Source: Gnetum montanum
Taxonomy: Eukaryota; Streptophyta; Gnetopsida; Gnetales; Gnetaceae
Assembly (NCBI GenBank): GCA_015680685.1
Contig: MNCI01015740.1
Span: 195,365-218,956, forward strand
Reading direction: 5' to 3'
DNA length: 23,592 nt
Every line of letters starts with the position of its first letter. Positions within the stretch are counted from its first letter, which is position 1. The position numbers and the translations under genes were made by a program. The notes below the pieces were generated by a model. The model was not told the origin of the DNA, ran no database searches, and worked only from the letters and a program-made list of their open reading frames with translations. Of this stretch, positions 8,561-20,117 are shown piece after piece.

Positions 8561-9250
8561 TAGTAGTAACCAGTATGTCCAAGGAATGATCAAACATCTT
8601 TAACAATTTCTAGTTGATGGGTAATCTTTTAGATAACCTTAATCTTTTCAGGGTCAACTTCAATTCCTACTTGTGAAACTTTATGCCCTAACACAATGCC
8701 CTCCTAGACCATTAGATGGCTCTTCTACCAATTGAGCCAAAGATTAGTCTCCACACATCTTTTGAGCACTTGCTCAAATGTAGCCCCATAGGTGGAGAAG
8801 TCATCCATAAAGACTTCCATCCCACTACTAATCTATTATTGAAAAATACTAAAACTAGGTGTTGGAATGCGGCAAGGGCACTGCACAGGCCAAAAGGCAT
8901 ATTTTGATATGCAAAAGTCCCCCACAAACTTGTGAATGTTGTTTTGGCCTAATCCTTTAGCGTAATCTAGATTTGGTTATAGCCACTATTACTATCTAGA
9001 AAGCTATAATAGCATTACCTAGAAATGGTATCCAACACTTGATTCAAAAATGGAAATGGAAAGTGATCTTTAAATGTTGTCATATTCAACAACTGGAAGT
9101 CGATGTAAACCTGCCACTTGCCACCTTTCTTTGGAACAATCACAAGTGGGCTAATCCACTTACTATCCAAAATAGGATAGATAAACCCCACCTTGAAGAG
9201 TTGTTCAATTTTCTCTTTGATGATTTTCTTCAATTTGGGATTCAATTGTC
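8561..9250 (-). pseudogene. Reverse transcriptase region of element A
   Basis: Minus-strand fragments give the RT order: NPKLKKIIKEKIEQL, VGFIYPILDSKWISPLVIVP, KKGGKWQVYIDFQLLN, DHFPFPFLNQVLD (9015-9245); then WGTFAYQNMPFGLC and AAFQHLVL (8712-8927); then MEVFMDDFSTYG (about 8785-8822), the catalytic Asp pair intact. A short stretch between the first two fragments (about 8930-9015) is damaged and holds the region of the first catalytic Asp. Motif wording is that of Ty3/gypsy Athila/Tat RT. Frameshifts and stops make it a pseudogene. Confidence 0.85.
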
Positions 9251-9860
9251 ATTTTAGCTATCTCCTTGACTTCATGGCTGGATTTGTGTAGATATGATGC
9301 TAGCATATCCTATGATCAATCCTCATGATTTCAAGTAATAACCAAGCCAAGGTGGTTGGCCATCTATTGATCATAATTAGTAGAATCTCCTTTTGTTCAA
9401 GAGAAATATTTGCATTAATTATTGCCAACTTTCCATTTTTCAAGAATGCATATTCCATGTCAGCAGGTAGAATTTTCAACTCAAGGGGCTCTTGGTTAAA
9501 ACTTTCAAAATTTCCAACTCCCCCCAATTAGTATAATCAGTTTTGTCAATGGAGAGTTGGCAATAAACTTACTCTAGTTCATCCATGCATTCCATGTAGG
9601 AACATGTTAGGCTCTTAGTAGGTTCTATATAAAGAGCGCTGCTTCCAAGATCAGCTATCAGCCACTAGGTGCCCTCCCACTTTGTGATTATTGCTTACAA
9701 GAACTTTTGAATTTCAGATACATCATCACACCAACTACATGCTTTGATAGATACATTGTTAATGACCCATAGTTTCTACACACAGTTTTACCCTGTATCA
9801 TTGTATGTGATGAATGGAACTTTCTTCTTCTCAATCTTTCTGAATGTATTTTCTTTAGAG
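9251..9860 (-). pseudogene. Protease-RT linker of element A
   Basis: The minus strand keeps a conserved linker, EPLELKILPADMEYAF, LKNGKLAIINANIS and RIDHRIC (about 9300-9527). This matches the plus-strand linker of B (about 15665-15865: EPFELKALLVTLEYVF). It is the part of the polyprotein just before RT, without a catalytic role that I know. The remainder up to 9860 is too decayed to read. Confidence 0.65.
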
Positions 9861-10215
9861 ATTTTGAGGGAAAGATATCAGATCCCTAATTGTGCATCAA
9901 TAGTGCTCAACTAAGTCCTTTCCATGATGATTGGAAAGTCCCCCTTGTAATTGTTCACTCAAATCACCATGAAATCAATAGGGTAGGAGCACCCACAAAT
10001 GATGGTCATAATGTTCTCTATCAATCCCAAGGGAATAGTGATGGACTGATCAGTCAACTCAAGAAGAATGTTGCTCTTCTTGTGTGCAAGTAGGTTCTAG
10101 GCTTTACACATCTCATGGAAAATTAGATTAACCCTAGAACCTGAATCTAGAAGAGCCTTACAAGGCTCATTCCTAACAATTTGAAGGTAAACATGGGGAC
10201 TTCCAATATCAGATA
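9861..10215 (-). pseudogene. Aspartic protease region of element A
   Basis: The protease cuts the Gag-Pol polyprotein. On the minus strand at about 10095-10200 the frame reads YLQIVRNEPCKALLDSGSRVNLIFHEM, in which LLDSGS carries the catalytic Asp. B has the LLDLGS form, the usual variant in Athila/Tat elements. After a stop the frame continues with recognisable sequence such as NNYKGDFPIIM and LKISKENTF (about 9860-9980), matching B. Only the catalytic loop and its surroundings are identifiable. Confidence 0.65.
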
Positions 10216-10457
10216 GTTTCCTAGGAAAGTGGCCAACCTTTATCTAGTTGATTACCACATGGGTTAACATGACAATATGCACTTTGGGAGATGTTTAGTT
10301 TCAAGGGAACTTGAACAAATTAAATGTAAAGGAAGATGAAGAAGTAGGGTTTCCAACTATAGGTGTATGTGAAGGTTTATTTGGGCTGTTGGTTTCAAGG
10401 AAAGGTCTTTTTCATGATTTAGTTTCTAAACCACTCAAATGAGGAGCTGACTATATG

Positions 10458-12649
10458 TTAACAGCCCTCATTACATTGTGTTGTTGCGGTTGAGGAAAAA
10501 TTTCTCCCTACATTGACGAAGTAGGTGGTAACTGGGTCATATGCAGAAGGGTGATAGAAGTATGGGATTTTTCCTCTAGTAGATGGAGAATGAGTTTTGT
10601 AATACTCTGAAGGGTAGTAGTGATATTGGAAGGTGGAATAATTGGAAGACTCATGTGGAGACATTGGTTGCTGAATATAGTACCCATATGGGTCTAGCTA
10701 CCTATCAGGGTACTACTATCTTGGTGGTGGCATCCCCCATGACTATGAGTGTTGCCACTTTTGGTATTGCTCATATGGTTATGGTAGAGCTCCACTTGAA
10801 TAATAAGCTTGTTGTTGTTGGTGGAACTACCTTGGATTGCCTTGAGGATAAGGTCATCTTCTAGGTGCTTTCCTTCTTGCTAGTCTAGGATTTAGCATGT
10901 ACACCCTTGATTCTTACAAGTGTGACACAATGGAGCAACATCCCCTAGAATTTTCATAATGGTAGATGTTACATTCACTATCATCATCTTTTTCTATCTC
11001 CACAACTTCTTTTATTGTAGCAGCTTTGTCCTTACCCCTTTGATAGGCACGTTTAGCTTCTTATCACCTCCTATGATCACAATCACTACTCTGATCTATT
11101 GATTCTTCTATAATTTTTAGAGTAGTTTGGAATTTTTCACCTAAAAAATCCCACATTTTATCTACCTTGGCTAAAATTTTAGACAGATTTTTTGATCGAT
11201 GAGGTCTTTTTGTTCACCACCTCATCAAGTGGTGACTCCTCCTCACTTTCACAGAAGCAAACTTTCCTCTTTTCAATGGAAGGATTCCTATTATATTCTT
11301 TTGCACTTTCTTGTTTCATTAGCTCTCCTTCTTCTTTTGCTACTTGCTCTATCAACCTTTGGATTTGATGGGCTCTTAATTCTGATAGTCTCCCTTGGGC
11401 ATAGACCCCAATAGTTCTTCTCATTTATGATATGAGTCTATCTATGATGTGGTGAAGTTGTTTCTACTGAGAATAATCATGGCTAGGGCATTAATGTATG
11501 AGAGAATAGTATTTTCCCATGGTGGCATCCAAGGGTTCATGTGTTCCTTACTTCCATCCTTGGATTTGGCTCTTTCATATTAGACACTTGGGAGTACATT
11601 TGATATTTATCATTGAATAGCTCTAGCATTGTACTCCACCTGCAAATGATTTCTGGCTCTAAGGACTGGTACCAGCTTTCTGCTTCCTTGATGAGCATAC
11701 TAGGAAATAAAAATTTTCAATATTTTCTAAGGCACATGCATCATGAAAAGCTTGAAGATATGTTTGCAGATCAAAGTTATATCCCCTCTCAAATTTAGGA
11801 ATATTTTTCATGTCAAGTCATCTGATCTAGCTATCTTTCACATGCCAAGTTGGAATTTTTACTACCTCTACAATATTCAACATGTTTCGAGTGGCAAGCA
11901 AAGGCTCATCATCATCATTACTGCAATGATGGATATGATGTCCTCTACTACCCCTCCATTCATGGTGGTCTCTGCTATTATCATTATTTTCCTACTATTT
12001 ACCTTCATCATGGTTGTTCTTCTTGTAGTATCTTTCATAACCAAAAGAGGAAGAAGAATATGTAGAAGAAGAGGGAAAGATGAAGGAGGACTGCCACCAC
12101 CATGATTTCTACCACCACCTCTATGATTATCAAGGTCATGTTCATTGACTTTCTTATCATCTTGATGCTTTCCTGAGTGCCTACTTTGACTCCTACTTTT
12201 CCTTGAATCTGGATTGTTGTAGTGGACTACAGTTTTAGGTTCACACCCCCATCACCAATATTAATGGATGGATAATCTTCATGTTGCAAAGCCCCAAATG
12301 GAGGATCCTTATTATCATTTTGGTTTAGTAGGAATAAGGGGTTAGTGAATCATTTTCACTTCACATTCTCATGGTGTTTCTCCTGGTGTTGATCTCTCCT
12401 GTGTTCTATTTTAGTGGAACAGTAGTCCCAGTAGTCATGGTCATCCACAACTTACTCTTCTTCAAGATCCTAGATGCCCAACCTCCTAAGAGTTTGCAGT
12501 ATCATCCTAGGCCTAGATCAATTAGAAGGCATTACAATGTTACCCTTCATATCTTGCCACTACAGTCATTCATCTGGATGAGTATATGACATCCTACATT
12601 CTTGAGGCATTTGTGGTTTAGTATCATCATGCCTATTAGAAGAAAACAT
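10458..12649 (-). pseudogene. gag of element A
   Basis: Gag forms the particle that packages element RNA. The likely start is the ATG at 12649 (MFSSNRHDDTKPQ), 136 bases after the primer site. Parts seen in order on the minus strand: acidic/His-rich N-terminal region with DYPSINIGDGG (about 12265); RNMLNIVEV...FERGYNFDLQTYLQAF (about 11900-11730), the core start; IGVYAQGRLSEL and QVAKEEGEL (11179-11424); a damaged zinc knuckle LCHTCKNQGC (about 10899-10930) followed by MLNPRLARR; and a Tyr/Pro/Ser-rich tail with EYYKTHSPS (10458-10664). Stops and frameshifts are frequent. B's gag aligns from IGVYAQGRL onward. Confidence 0.7.
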
Positions 12650-12784
12650 TTTATAATTAGAATAAGATATTAATGTGCTTAAGTTATTATATTTATTTTT
12701 GGTATGATTTTTACCTTAGGATTTGTCCAACAATGTTAAATATTTTCACTATACCTAGATGGCACACATTTCAAACAAACCGAA

Positions 12785-12802
12785 TCCCTAGCAACAATGC
12801 CA
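12785..12802 (-). promoter_or_regulatory. Primer binding site of element A (decayed tRNA-Asp type)
   Basis: On the minus strand TGGCATTGTTGCTAGGGA starts one base after the LTR end CTCATCA. The usual Athila/Tat site complementary to plant tRNA-Asp is TGGCGCCGTTGCCGGGGA. All differences are C-to-T or G-to-A at CG or CNG sites, as expected from decay of methylated cytosines. Position, length and pattern make the identification strong. Confidence 0.8.
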
Positions 12803-12803
12803 A

Positions 12804-13690
12804 TGATGAGCATTGAATACTCCTATGCTCAACCATACGAATCACTAAGCATTCATGTGTGATCCAGTTAAATTTTGTAGATTCTATGCCTTTCAGTACA
12901 TAAACCTCTAGGAAGTGCACATGTCCTAACAGTCATTCATTGTCTTCCCAATTACACTTGTGATATGCAAAGTTATGGTTAAGTGTAATCGAGGCATATA
13001 ATTTTTATTATTTCTATGTTTTATATTTTAAGTGCTTAAAATAAAAGATGAAGGGAATAAGGTAATTTAATTTCTAATTTAATATAACTAACTAACTAAT
13101 ATCTAACTAATCCTAACATAAGCATCCGATCCCACTTTCCATACACATCTTGAACATGTATAACGCTACTAGGTTACCAAATGTTAAGCGTTACTAAGAT
13201 TACCAAGCATCATGTGCATGCTCAAAGTGGTTGTACTTATGTGCTTAATTAATTCTTATTCAACCTGGGTAGCTTAATTCCCTAATTAGCTTAATTATTA
13301 AAAACATTAAAGGAAATTGTAATGAACATTAAATGCATAAATAAAATATTTAATCTAGCCAAAGTGCTACTAGGTTTATCAAAAAGCTCATCTTTATTTC
13401 CACACATATTGCCATGCTTAGATACAACAATGCTCAAATAAAGATCTGTACACTCAATGACTCCTATTGCGGGCACTTTGGGAAAACATTCTAGCTCCAG
13501 GGAAGAAAAATTGTAAGAGCTCTGCTATGCTATGATAAAGACTGCCCCCAAATTGTGTGCCCAAGCACTATATTTATAGATTGGCACACATCCCATGACA
13601 TCAGATATCTGACATCAACTCTAAGCCCCCGATATCAAGTATTCGATATTAGGGCTCCAATATCAAAGCTAGAAAAAATACACTTCATCA
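12804..13690 (-). repeat. 5' LTR of element A (887 bp)
   Basis: Read on the minus strand it starts TGATGAAGTG and ends CTCATCA, followed by one base and the primer site. It holds two decayed palindromes (13631-13650 and TCAGATATCTGA at 13601-13612), a TATA box (13571-13578), AATAAA (13393-13398), two tandem units (about 13170-13210), GGGAAGACAATGAA (compare GGGAAGACAACGAA in E1 near 4799) and ATTCGTATGGTTGAG before the end. The same order in E1's LTR shows common descent. Its outer border touches B's gag reading frame directly. Confidence 0.8.
13571..13650 (-). promoter_or_regulatory. LTR promoter of element A
   Basis: A TATA box (TATAAATA, minus strand, 13578 to 13571) lies 28 bp after the centre of the palindrome TCAGATATCTGA (13601-13612) and about 62 bp after the centre of a decayed palindrome TATCGAATACTTGATATCG (about 13633-13648). 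These match the spacing and sequence type of E1's LTR promoter. Confidence 0.6.
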
Positions 13691-13691
13691 A

Positions 13692-14735
13692 CTTTAAAAT
13701 AAGATAAGGGAAATCCTTGGGGTCTATGTCCAAGGAAGACTTTCTAAAATGTGGTTCCATCATATTCAAAGCTTGATAGACTAGGTAGCTAAAGAAGAAA
13801 CGGAGTTGAAAAAGTGTGCAAGTGTAGAGGAGTATGAAAGGGACCCCTCTATCGATAAAAGGGAGGTACGTTTCTATGACTTAGAAGGGGAGGCATTGCT
13901 TGATGAAATTGTGTAAAGAAAGTCCTTACCAATACAAAGATTTATCATTGAGATATTAGCTAACATGGACAAAATGTAGGAATTCTTAGATGAGAAGTTC
14001 TAAATAGCTCTACAAATTACAAAGAAAAGAATTAAACAAGGAAGTAGTGGTCAAGAAAGGAGGAATAAGAAGCATATAGAAAAGGGTTAACATCAAAAAA
14101 AGGGTAAAGCTATTGTGGTCAAAGAGGTTGCAAATTTTGAAATTGATGCTGAAGGATGTGACATCTGTCACTATGAACATCCCAAGGGATGTTGCCCTAT
14201 TGTGTTACATCTACAAGAATCTAGGATGTATGTTTTAAATCCTAAACTAGCAAGATGGCAAACACCTAGGCATTTTTCTTATTCGTAATGCAACTACAGG
14301 CAGCAATTCTACCAATCAACATATTATCTAAGTGGAGCACCTCCTCAACTTTGGAGTAGTACCAGTAGTGGCAACATCCACAATCATGGGGGATGTTGCC
14401 ACCACAGCAATAATATCTTTATAGGCAGTCAAATCCTTATGGATACTATGTCTGATAGCATGTATCTCCTCATGACTCATCTATCCATGTTTCCTTCTCT
14501 TACCACTACTACCCTCTAGAATATTACAAAACTCCTACACCATACTTTGTATCTCTTAGTAGTAGTAGTATGGAAGGAAAATGAAGACTCACCACTACTA
14601 TGCTCAAGAATGCTACTACCCTTCCATACTTTGTATCTCTTAGTAGCTCCTACACCATCCATGACCACACCCTTACCACCTAATCCATCTATGTAGGGGG
14701 AAATCCCACCACAACCACAACAATGAAATTCCACA
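13692..14735 (+). pseudogene. gag of element B (N-terminal part missing)
   Basis: The frame reads ILGVYVQGRLSK, VAKEETELKK, EYERDPSIDKREVRFYD, LLDEIV and so on, aligned with A's gag but broken by stops. At 14157-14192 a zinc knuckle-like motif CDICHYEHPKGC (C-X2-C-X3-H-X3-C, one residue short of the usual spacing on each side of His) is followed by MYVLNPKLARWQ. The tail is Tyr/Ser/Pro-rich (PYGYYV, SFSYHYYPLEYYKT). An 84-bp in-frame duplication in the tail repeats PYFVSLSSS (copies from 14540 and 14624). The left end is fixed by the insertion of element A. Confidence 0.75.
14540..14707 (+). repeat. 84-bp spaced duplication in gag tail of element B
   Basis: CCATACTTTGTATCTCTTAG at 14540-14559 recurs at 14624-14643, in the same reading frame. 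Element A has no second copy in the matching tail, so the duplication is specific to B. Confidence 0.6.
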
Positions 14736-15905
14736 AGGGTAGTGAATTTATATCTAGATATTCATCCAAGTAGTTTTGAACAAAAACCTTGTAAGAGATT
14801 GTTCTTCAGACCAAAAAACCCCATGAAACCCTCGCAGACATCTGTGGATGTTAACCCTACCTCTTGTATAACTAAAAGTACCCTTGAGCCACCTTTAAAT
14901 CAAAGGATCTTCAATGTTCATATTGTTATGTTGACCCACATAGTCATAGATTAAATAAAGGCTAACCACATTCCCAAAAAATGATACGATCCTAGGAGCC
15001 CCCTCATTTATTTTCAAATTGCAGGGAATGATCCATGTAAAGTTCTATTGGACTTAGGTTCCAACGTAAACTTAATCTTCCAAGAAATGTACAAGACCTA
15101 AACACCAAATTAGAGCTAGCAAATTAGTCCATTGCTATTATTTTGGGACTAGTGGAGGACATTGTGACCATCATTTATAGGTGGTTCCTAGAAATTTCAT
15201 TATGAATCATGTGGAGAATTGTAAGGGGAACTTCCCTATCATTATGAGAAGGGCATGGCTAAGTACTATAGATGTCAAAATGAGGATTTGAGTCCTTTCC
15301 TTGGAAATTTCTAAGGAAAATGAATTTAGCAAAGTACAAAAGAAGAGGGTACAGTGACACAGGATGTCATTATGTGAAAATAATATGGATGATAAAGGGA
15401 ATATTAATCGAAGCATGAAATTAGTGTGTCAAAATAGCAAGTGTTCAGAAGTAATTTTATGTAGTAGCCATAAAACAAGAAGGTACCCAGTGGCTCATAA
15501 TAGATCATCAAGATGAATTTACCATATGTATGGAACCATTGGAAAGCCTCATGAGCACTTACATTGAGAACATGAATGAAATGAAGTACCTCCATCATTA
15601 ACTCTCCCACAAATAAAGTGAAATGGATTGGAAAGAGGTGAAAATCCTTGATTACTTCAAGAAAGAGCCATTTGAACTAAAAGCTTTATTGGTAACTTTA
15701 GAATATGTGTTTTTCAACAATGGCAAGCTAGTAATCATCAATACCAATCTTTCTCTAAAATAAAAATAGAAACTATTGAAGGTGATGAACAACTAGCCAA
15801 TAATCTTTTCATGGTCATATCATGAACTTACAAGGATAGATCTATGAATTTGCTACCACTGCATCTATACATACTCTTCTATCAAGTTTAAAAGGTAACT
15901 GCAAT
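14736..15905 (+). pseudogene. Protease and protease-RT linker of element B
   Basis: At 15006-15108 the frame reads YFQIAGNDPCKVLLDLGS, then NVNLIFQEMYKT before a stop. LLDLGS is the Athila/Tat-style protease loop (Asp-Leu-Gly instead of Asp-Ser/Thr-Gly). Further on, NCKGNFPIIM and LEISKENEF match A. At about 15665-15865 comes the linker EPFELKALLVTLEYVF, NNGKLVIINTNLSL, ELTRIDL. Several stops and frame changes. The piece from 14736 to 15000 is decayed spacer or gag tail. Confidence 0.65.
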
Positions 15906-16400
15906 GAAGGTTGAACCCAAAATTAAAGTATGTTGTCAAGGAGGAAGTGAAACAACTTCCCAAGGCTAGGTTCATCTATCTAATTATAGATAGCAAATGG
16001 GTCAACCCACTCATGATTGTACACAAGAAAGAGGGGAAGTGGAGAGTCTACATAGATTTCTAATTATTGAACATGGCAACTTTCAAGGTTCATTTTCTGT
16101 TGTCATTTTTTGACTAAGTGTTGTATATCATAGCAGGACATTACTATTATAGATTTTTGGATGATTATAGCAGCTATAACCAAATTCAAATTATACTAAA
16201 GAACCAAGTCATAGCCATATTTACAAGTCCTTGGAAGACTTTTACATGTAGAAAGATACCCTTTGGCCTATGCAATGCTCATGCTACCTTCCAATTTTTT
16301 GTTCTCAGCATCTTTCAATAGAAAAGTGGTATAGTGGCGTAGATAATTTCTCTACCTATGGTAGCCATCTTGAGCAAGCCTTGAACCATCTTGAGCAAGT
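15906..16400 (+). pseudogene. Reverse transcriptase region of element B
   Basis: Recognisable in order: NPKLKYVVKEEVKQLPKA, FIYLIIDSKWVNPLMIVHK, KEGKWRVYIDF, YRFLDDYSSYNQIQI (first catalytic Asp region), FTCRKIPFGLCNAHATFQFFVL (16118-16321 is open here), then, after a frame change, GVDNFSTYG where FMDDFSTYG is expected. The second Asp of the catalytic pair has become Asn (a G-to-A change), so the enzyme would be dead even apart from the stops. Confidence 0.8.
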
Positions 16401-17250
16401 ACTTCAATGATGCATGGAGACTAACTTGAAGCCCAACTAGCAGAAAAGCTATTTAATGGTCCAAAAAGGCATAGTGTTGGAACACCAAATTTTAAAAAAA
16501 GAGATCAAAGTAGACCCAAAAAAAGTACAAGTCATCTAAGAAATCAATAAGCAACTCAAAATGGTGAAAGATGTAAGGTTATTCCTTGGTCATACTAGTT
16601 ATTATCGATGCTTCATCGAGAAATTTTTAAAAATTTCTAAGCCATTGGTTGAGCTCACAAAGAGGGATACACCATTCAACTAGAGTAAGGAATGCGAGTT
16701 ATCATTCTAGTAGTTAAAATAGAAGCTCATAAAAGTTCCAATTCTACATGCTCTTGATTAGTCTAGATCCTTTCACATCATGATGGATACATCCAATTAT
16801 GCCTTAGGGGATGTTCTTACATAATTGGATGATCAAAAACATTCTTAATAAACCCATTCTACAAGTCAAAGCATTGTTAAGATATAGTTAAACTACAACA
16901 CCATGAAGAAGAAGCTCATGATGATGGTGTACACCTTACAAAATTTCAGGCATTGTGTGCTTGAATATCAAGTCTTTATGCACATAAATCATAGTGCCAT
17001 TAGGTTCCTCATGAACACACCAATAGTGAGCCCTTGTGTCATATGGTGGTTAGTAATTCTACAAGAGTTTGATCTAATAATGATGGATAGATAGGAAATC
17101 AAGAATGTGATCACCAATCACTTGTCTTGGTTACAATGGAAAAGTGAAGAGGATGAGGGACTTATATCTTATCAATTAATAGATGAACTCCTCTTCACAA
17201 AAGCTATTGAAGTTTAGAATCCTAAAGGTCCTAATTGATATAAGGAATTT
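16401..17250 (+). pseudogene. RT C-terminal part and RNase H region of element B
   Basis: The frame continues with MVKDVRLFLGHTSYYRCFIE, KPLVELTKRDTPF, then FHIIMKDTSN-like sequence reading FHIIMDTSNYALGDVL (RNase H catalytic Asp). Next come MKKKLMMMVYTLQNFRHCVLEY, NHSAIRFLMN, PCVIWWLVILQEFDLIMMDR and ITNHLSWLQ (16903-17094 is open). This is the standard RT thumb and RNase H order. Stops are frequent. Confidence 0.75.
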
Positions 17251-18532
17251 TTTTCTATACTTAGGAGATTCCTTAAGAATGAAACAATAGGAAGAAACAA
17301 TAGTTTTTTCATCAAGCCAAACATTACCTAGAGATCAGGAGCAACCTTTACAAAGTTTTTGCTGATGTCTTGGTATAATGGTGCATACCCAATACTAATC
17401 AACTAAAAATACTCTAGGATGCTCATAAGGCTTCTTGCAATGATCATTATGTAGGAAGGAGGACAACCATAAAAATTCTCATGGTAGGATACTACTAGCC
17501 CACAATCTTTAGGAACATCCATCATTTCTTCCATTTATGTAGCACTACCAATGAGATGAAGGGATAACTATACAAATAGAAGGGTCCCAAATGTGGATCC
17601 AACCACTAGAGTCTTGAATGTTTTGGGTATTAACTTTATGGGATCCATCAAAGCTATGTCCAATGCAAAGCCATATATCTTCGTAGCTATTGACTATTGC
17701 ACTAAGAGGGATAAAGCTACATCCATCACTAATTATTCATCCTCTACTACCACATGATTTGTTCAGAAAAGTGTGCTAAATAGGTTTGGCATGCTAAGGG
17801 TACTTACTTATGATAATGAAACTCATTTCACATGTGTTTCCTTTCAAAAACTAATGAAATGCTTAGGGGTAGAACAGTAATTAACAACTCCATATTACCT
17901 CCAAGCTAACGATCAAGTTGAAGTCACTAATAGAGTAATAACTAGAATACTAACATGCACCATTAGTAAATATAGAAAAAATTAGAGCACAAAACACAAC
18001 GATGCTCTATGTACCTATTGATCCATCTGGAAAATTTCTATTGGTTATTCTCCCTATGAATTAGTATACAAAAGATTACCAATCCCTTCAATCCAAGAGG
18101 AGATCTATACACTTTCAATGACTTGTGAACTTGACCTCAATTTAAGTTTAGCATAAAAGGAGCATTTTAAGACATTGAATATGCTAAATGAAAATCAATA
18201 GGTAGCCCTATCAATGAATGAGATGTACAAGGCACATGCCAAACAATGCTATGACATGCACATACGGAAAGTTAATTTTTAACTAGAAGATAAGATTCTT
18301 TACTGAAACCCCATGCATGTATGACAATGGATGAAATTTCAAACACTATGGGAAGGACCTTATATCATTCATGCGACTTTTTATTCTGTGTTCATGATAA
18401 TTTACCATCCTTCAAACCTAGATAAAAGGTTTCTAGTCAATATTTAGAAATTAAAAAATTTCCTAGAAACTCACATAACTAATGATGCGAACACCTCGAT
18501 AGATAGACAAGTACATTCTATGCAAGTGATTT
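17251..18532 (+). pseudogene. Integrase region of element B
   Basis: The zinc-finger-like part at about 17400-17560 keeps AHKASCNDHYVGRRTTIKIL and HHFFHLC. The core at about 17590-18100 reads LGINFMGSIKAM, FVAIDYCTK (first Asp), VLTYDNETHF (second Asp), TTPYYLQANDQVEVTNRVI (Glu present) and SIGYSPYELVYKRLP. The C-terminal part has LWEGPYII and ends near TAA 18530-18532. The three catalytic acidic residues survive, but stops break the frame. The homologous part of A is 6640-7760. Confidence 0.8.
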
Positions 18533-19961
18533 AATTCTTCAACTTTTTGTTTTACATCATTTTTCATATGTTTTCAATTTTCTTGAAACTTTTACAACTT
18601 ATTTTATATATTTTACTTCATTTGTTTTCTCTTGTGTGTTGTTTTGTTTCATTTTGTTTTGTATTATTTATATGAAATCTTGATTTTTTGCCATGATTTT
18701 TGTTACTTCCAGAAGTTAATTAGTGCAATATTTAATGTAGTATTGAGATTAATTGTTAAATACATATATATTATCTTGGGATTGTATCCTCAATTAGCTT
18801 ATCATTAATTTTCTGATGATATCGGGCAGTGAGTCCATGGCATCCATCCATTCCACCCAACTCTATGAGGCTCTTTATTCTAGAAGCATGAGGTTCTTCC
18901 TTAATTAAATCTTAAAGTAACAGGCTTGGAATGGATGAAGGTGATGGATTTGGATGTGAATTTAAGGGTATTTATTATCTCTTATCCTTGACTTCCTCCT
19001 TGAGTTTTATAGTCCTTCTTCATTGGTCTCTTAGCACTCCTATTATCAACTATAACAGAAAGCATGTCTTTGCATGGTGTGGTTTCCATGATAATAAAAA
19101 TATGGGAATTCAAAACACACCCCTTAAATAAAATAATGGGCTACAAGCATTAGTTATGGGACTAGAAAGACATGTTACTCATGCATGAAATCATCCTTCT
19201 AACTAAGGTCCTCCCTATCTTCATGTTTCTTTTTTTATTTTCTTAGAGTGGTCATTGTCCTTCAGAGATTGTCATGAATTCTTGATGGTCAAAGGATCAA
19301 GACATGGTAATGCAAATTCGTTGAACATGGATGGAATTAGTCCTAACTAAGGATGGAATAGTATCAAATTATCTTAATCCAACATTCCACAAAGACTTCA
19401 TGTGACTAGGATTAGAATCTCTTATGACACACATAGTCTCTCATCATTCTAACCTCATCATTATCAATAGCCTTACCTTGTACTATCATTATGAATTAAT
19501 GTGTTGGTTATGCAAGTGACATAATCCTTTGATGATCTCTCATATGAATTCAAATTTTAACTTATAATGGCCATTAGTCACACTTGGTACCTATAGGCTC
19601 CTTGTGATGAAAGCATGCAAGGGCAGCATCGACATGAGTCCACTTTAGGGAGGATTCACTTGCATGTCCTTTGGCCTCTTTGAGTTAAAACTCTTATCCT
19701 TTCGTTAGTGGTGCACTCGATCTCATCCACTAACATTTCAAACATCTATTTTGCGTTGTCTTGGCAACCTTAATTCAACCAAATCCAATTTATTCATCTT
19801 TTCCAATGAATTTAATGCCCTCTTTCATGTTTTTTTCATCCTTCTATGCTTTTCTGGCTTTCATTGGGATCTTGTTTCATTCCCAAAATCTTCCAAAATT
19901 CCTTGATTTTCTAATGTAAAAAATTGGCTTGAATAATTGTGTCAACATAGCTTAAAAAGTA
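18533..19961 (+). other. Post-pol noncoding spacer of element B
   Basis: No gene is seen. A T-rich stretch (18533-18700) is followed by blocks shared with A: AGTGAGTCCATGGCATCCAT at about 18830, GGGACTAGAAAGACATGTTA at about 19160, CTAACTAAGG at about 19200, and the block TTTAGGGAGGATTCACTTG (19643-19662) that E1 also has. Small open frames such as 18931-19131 lack counterparts in A. Confidence 0.6.
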
Positions 19962-19969
19962 TATAAATA
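19962..19969 (+). promoter_or_regulatory. Internal TATA box of element B
   Basis: TATAAATA lies 394 bp before the ORF3 start; in E1 the distance is 476 bp. Downstream, AAGTGCTAGAGGAGTTTTTG (20007-20026) resembles TTTACGCAGGAGGAAGTTTT in E1 (566-585) at a similar distance from the TATA box. No palindrome is visible upstream; decay may have erased it. I infer the same internal promoter as in E1. Confidence 0.5.
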
Positions 19970-20117
19970 GCTATAACACTTAGCTAGATTTCCATTAATT
20001 GCTTCCAAGTGCTAGAGGAGTTTTTGCATTTTTCAAAGACAAGCGACCTTCTAGGCATCATAACTCTTACATCATTAACTTGATTCACCTCATTCTTTGA
20101 TCCTCTAGCTATGAAAG

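Larger units (their letters stand above)
4931..13690 (-). mobile_element. Element A: decayed Athila/Tat-like Ty3/gypsy retrotransposon, antisense
   Basis: Read right to left: 5' LTR (12804-13690), tRNA-Asp primer site (12785-12802), gag, protease, RT, RNase H, integrase and spacer. Its downstream part (internal promoter, ORF3, 3' LTR) is missing from the window because E1 abuts it at 4930/4931. All genes carry many stops and frameshifts. It belongs to the same family as element B: gag, pol and spacer align throughout. The exact A/E1 junction is not proven, since 4931-5130 has no clear counterpart in B. Confidence 0.75.

Noticed and set aside
11743-12105. Plus-strand 120-codon membrane-like protein
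   Set aside because: It is the antisense shadow of A's gag, whose His/Asp-rich part reads as hydrophobic in reverse.
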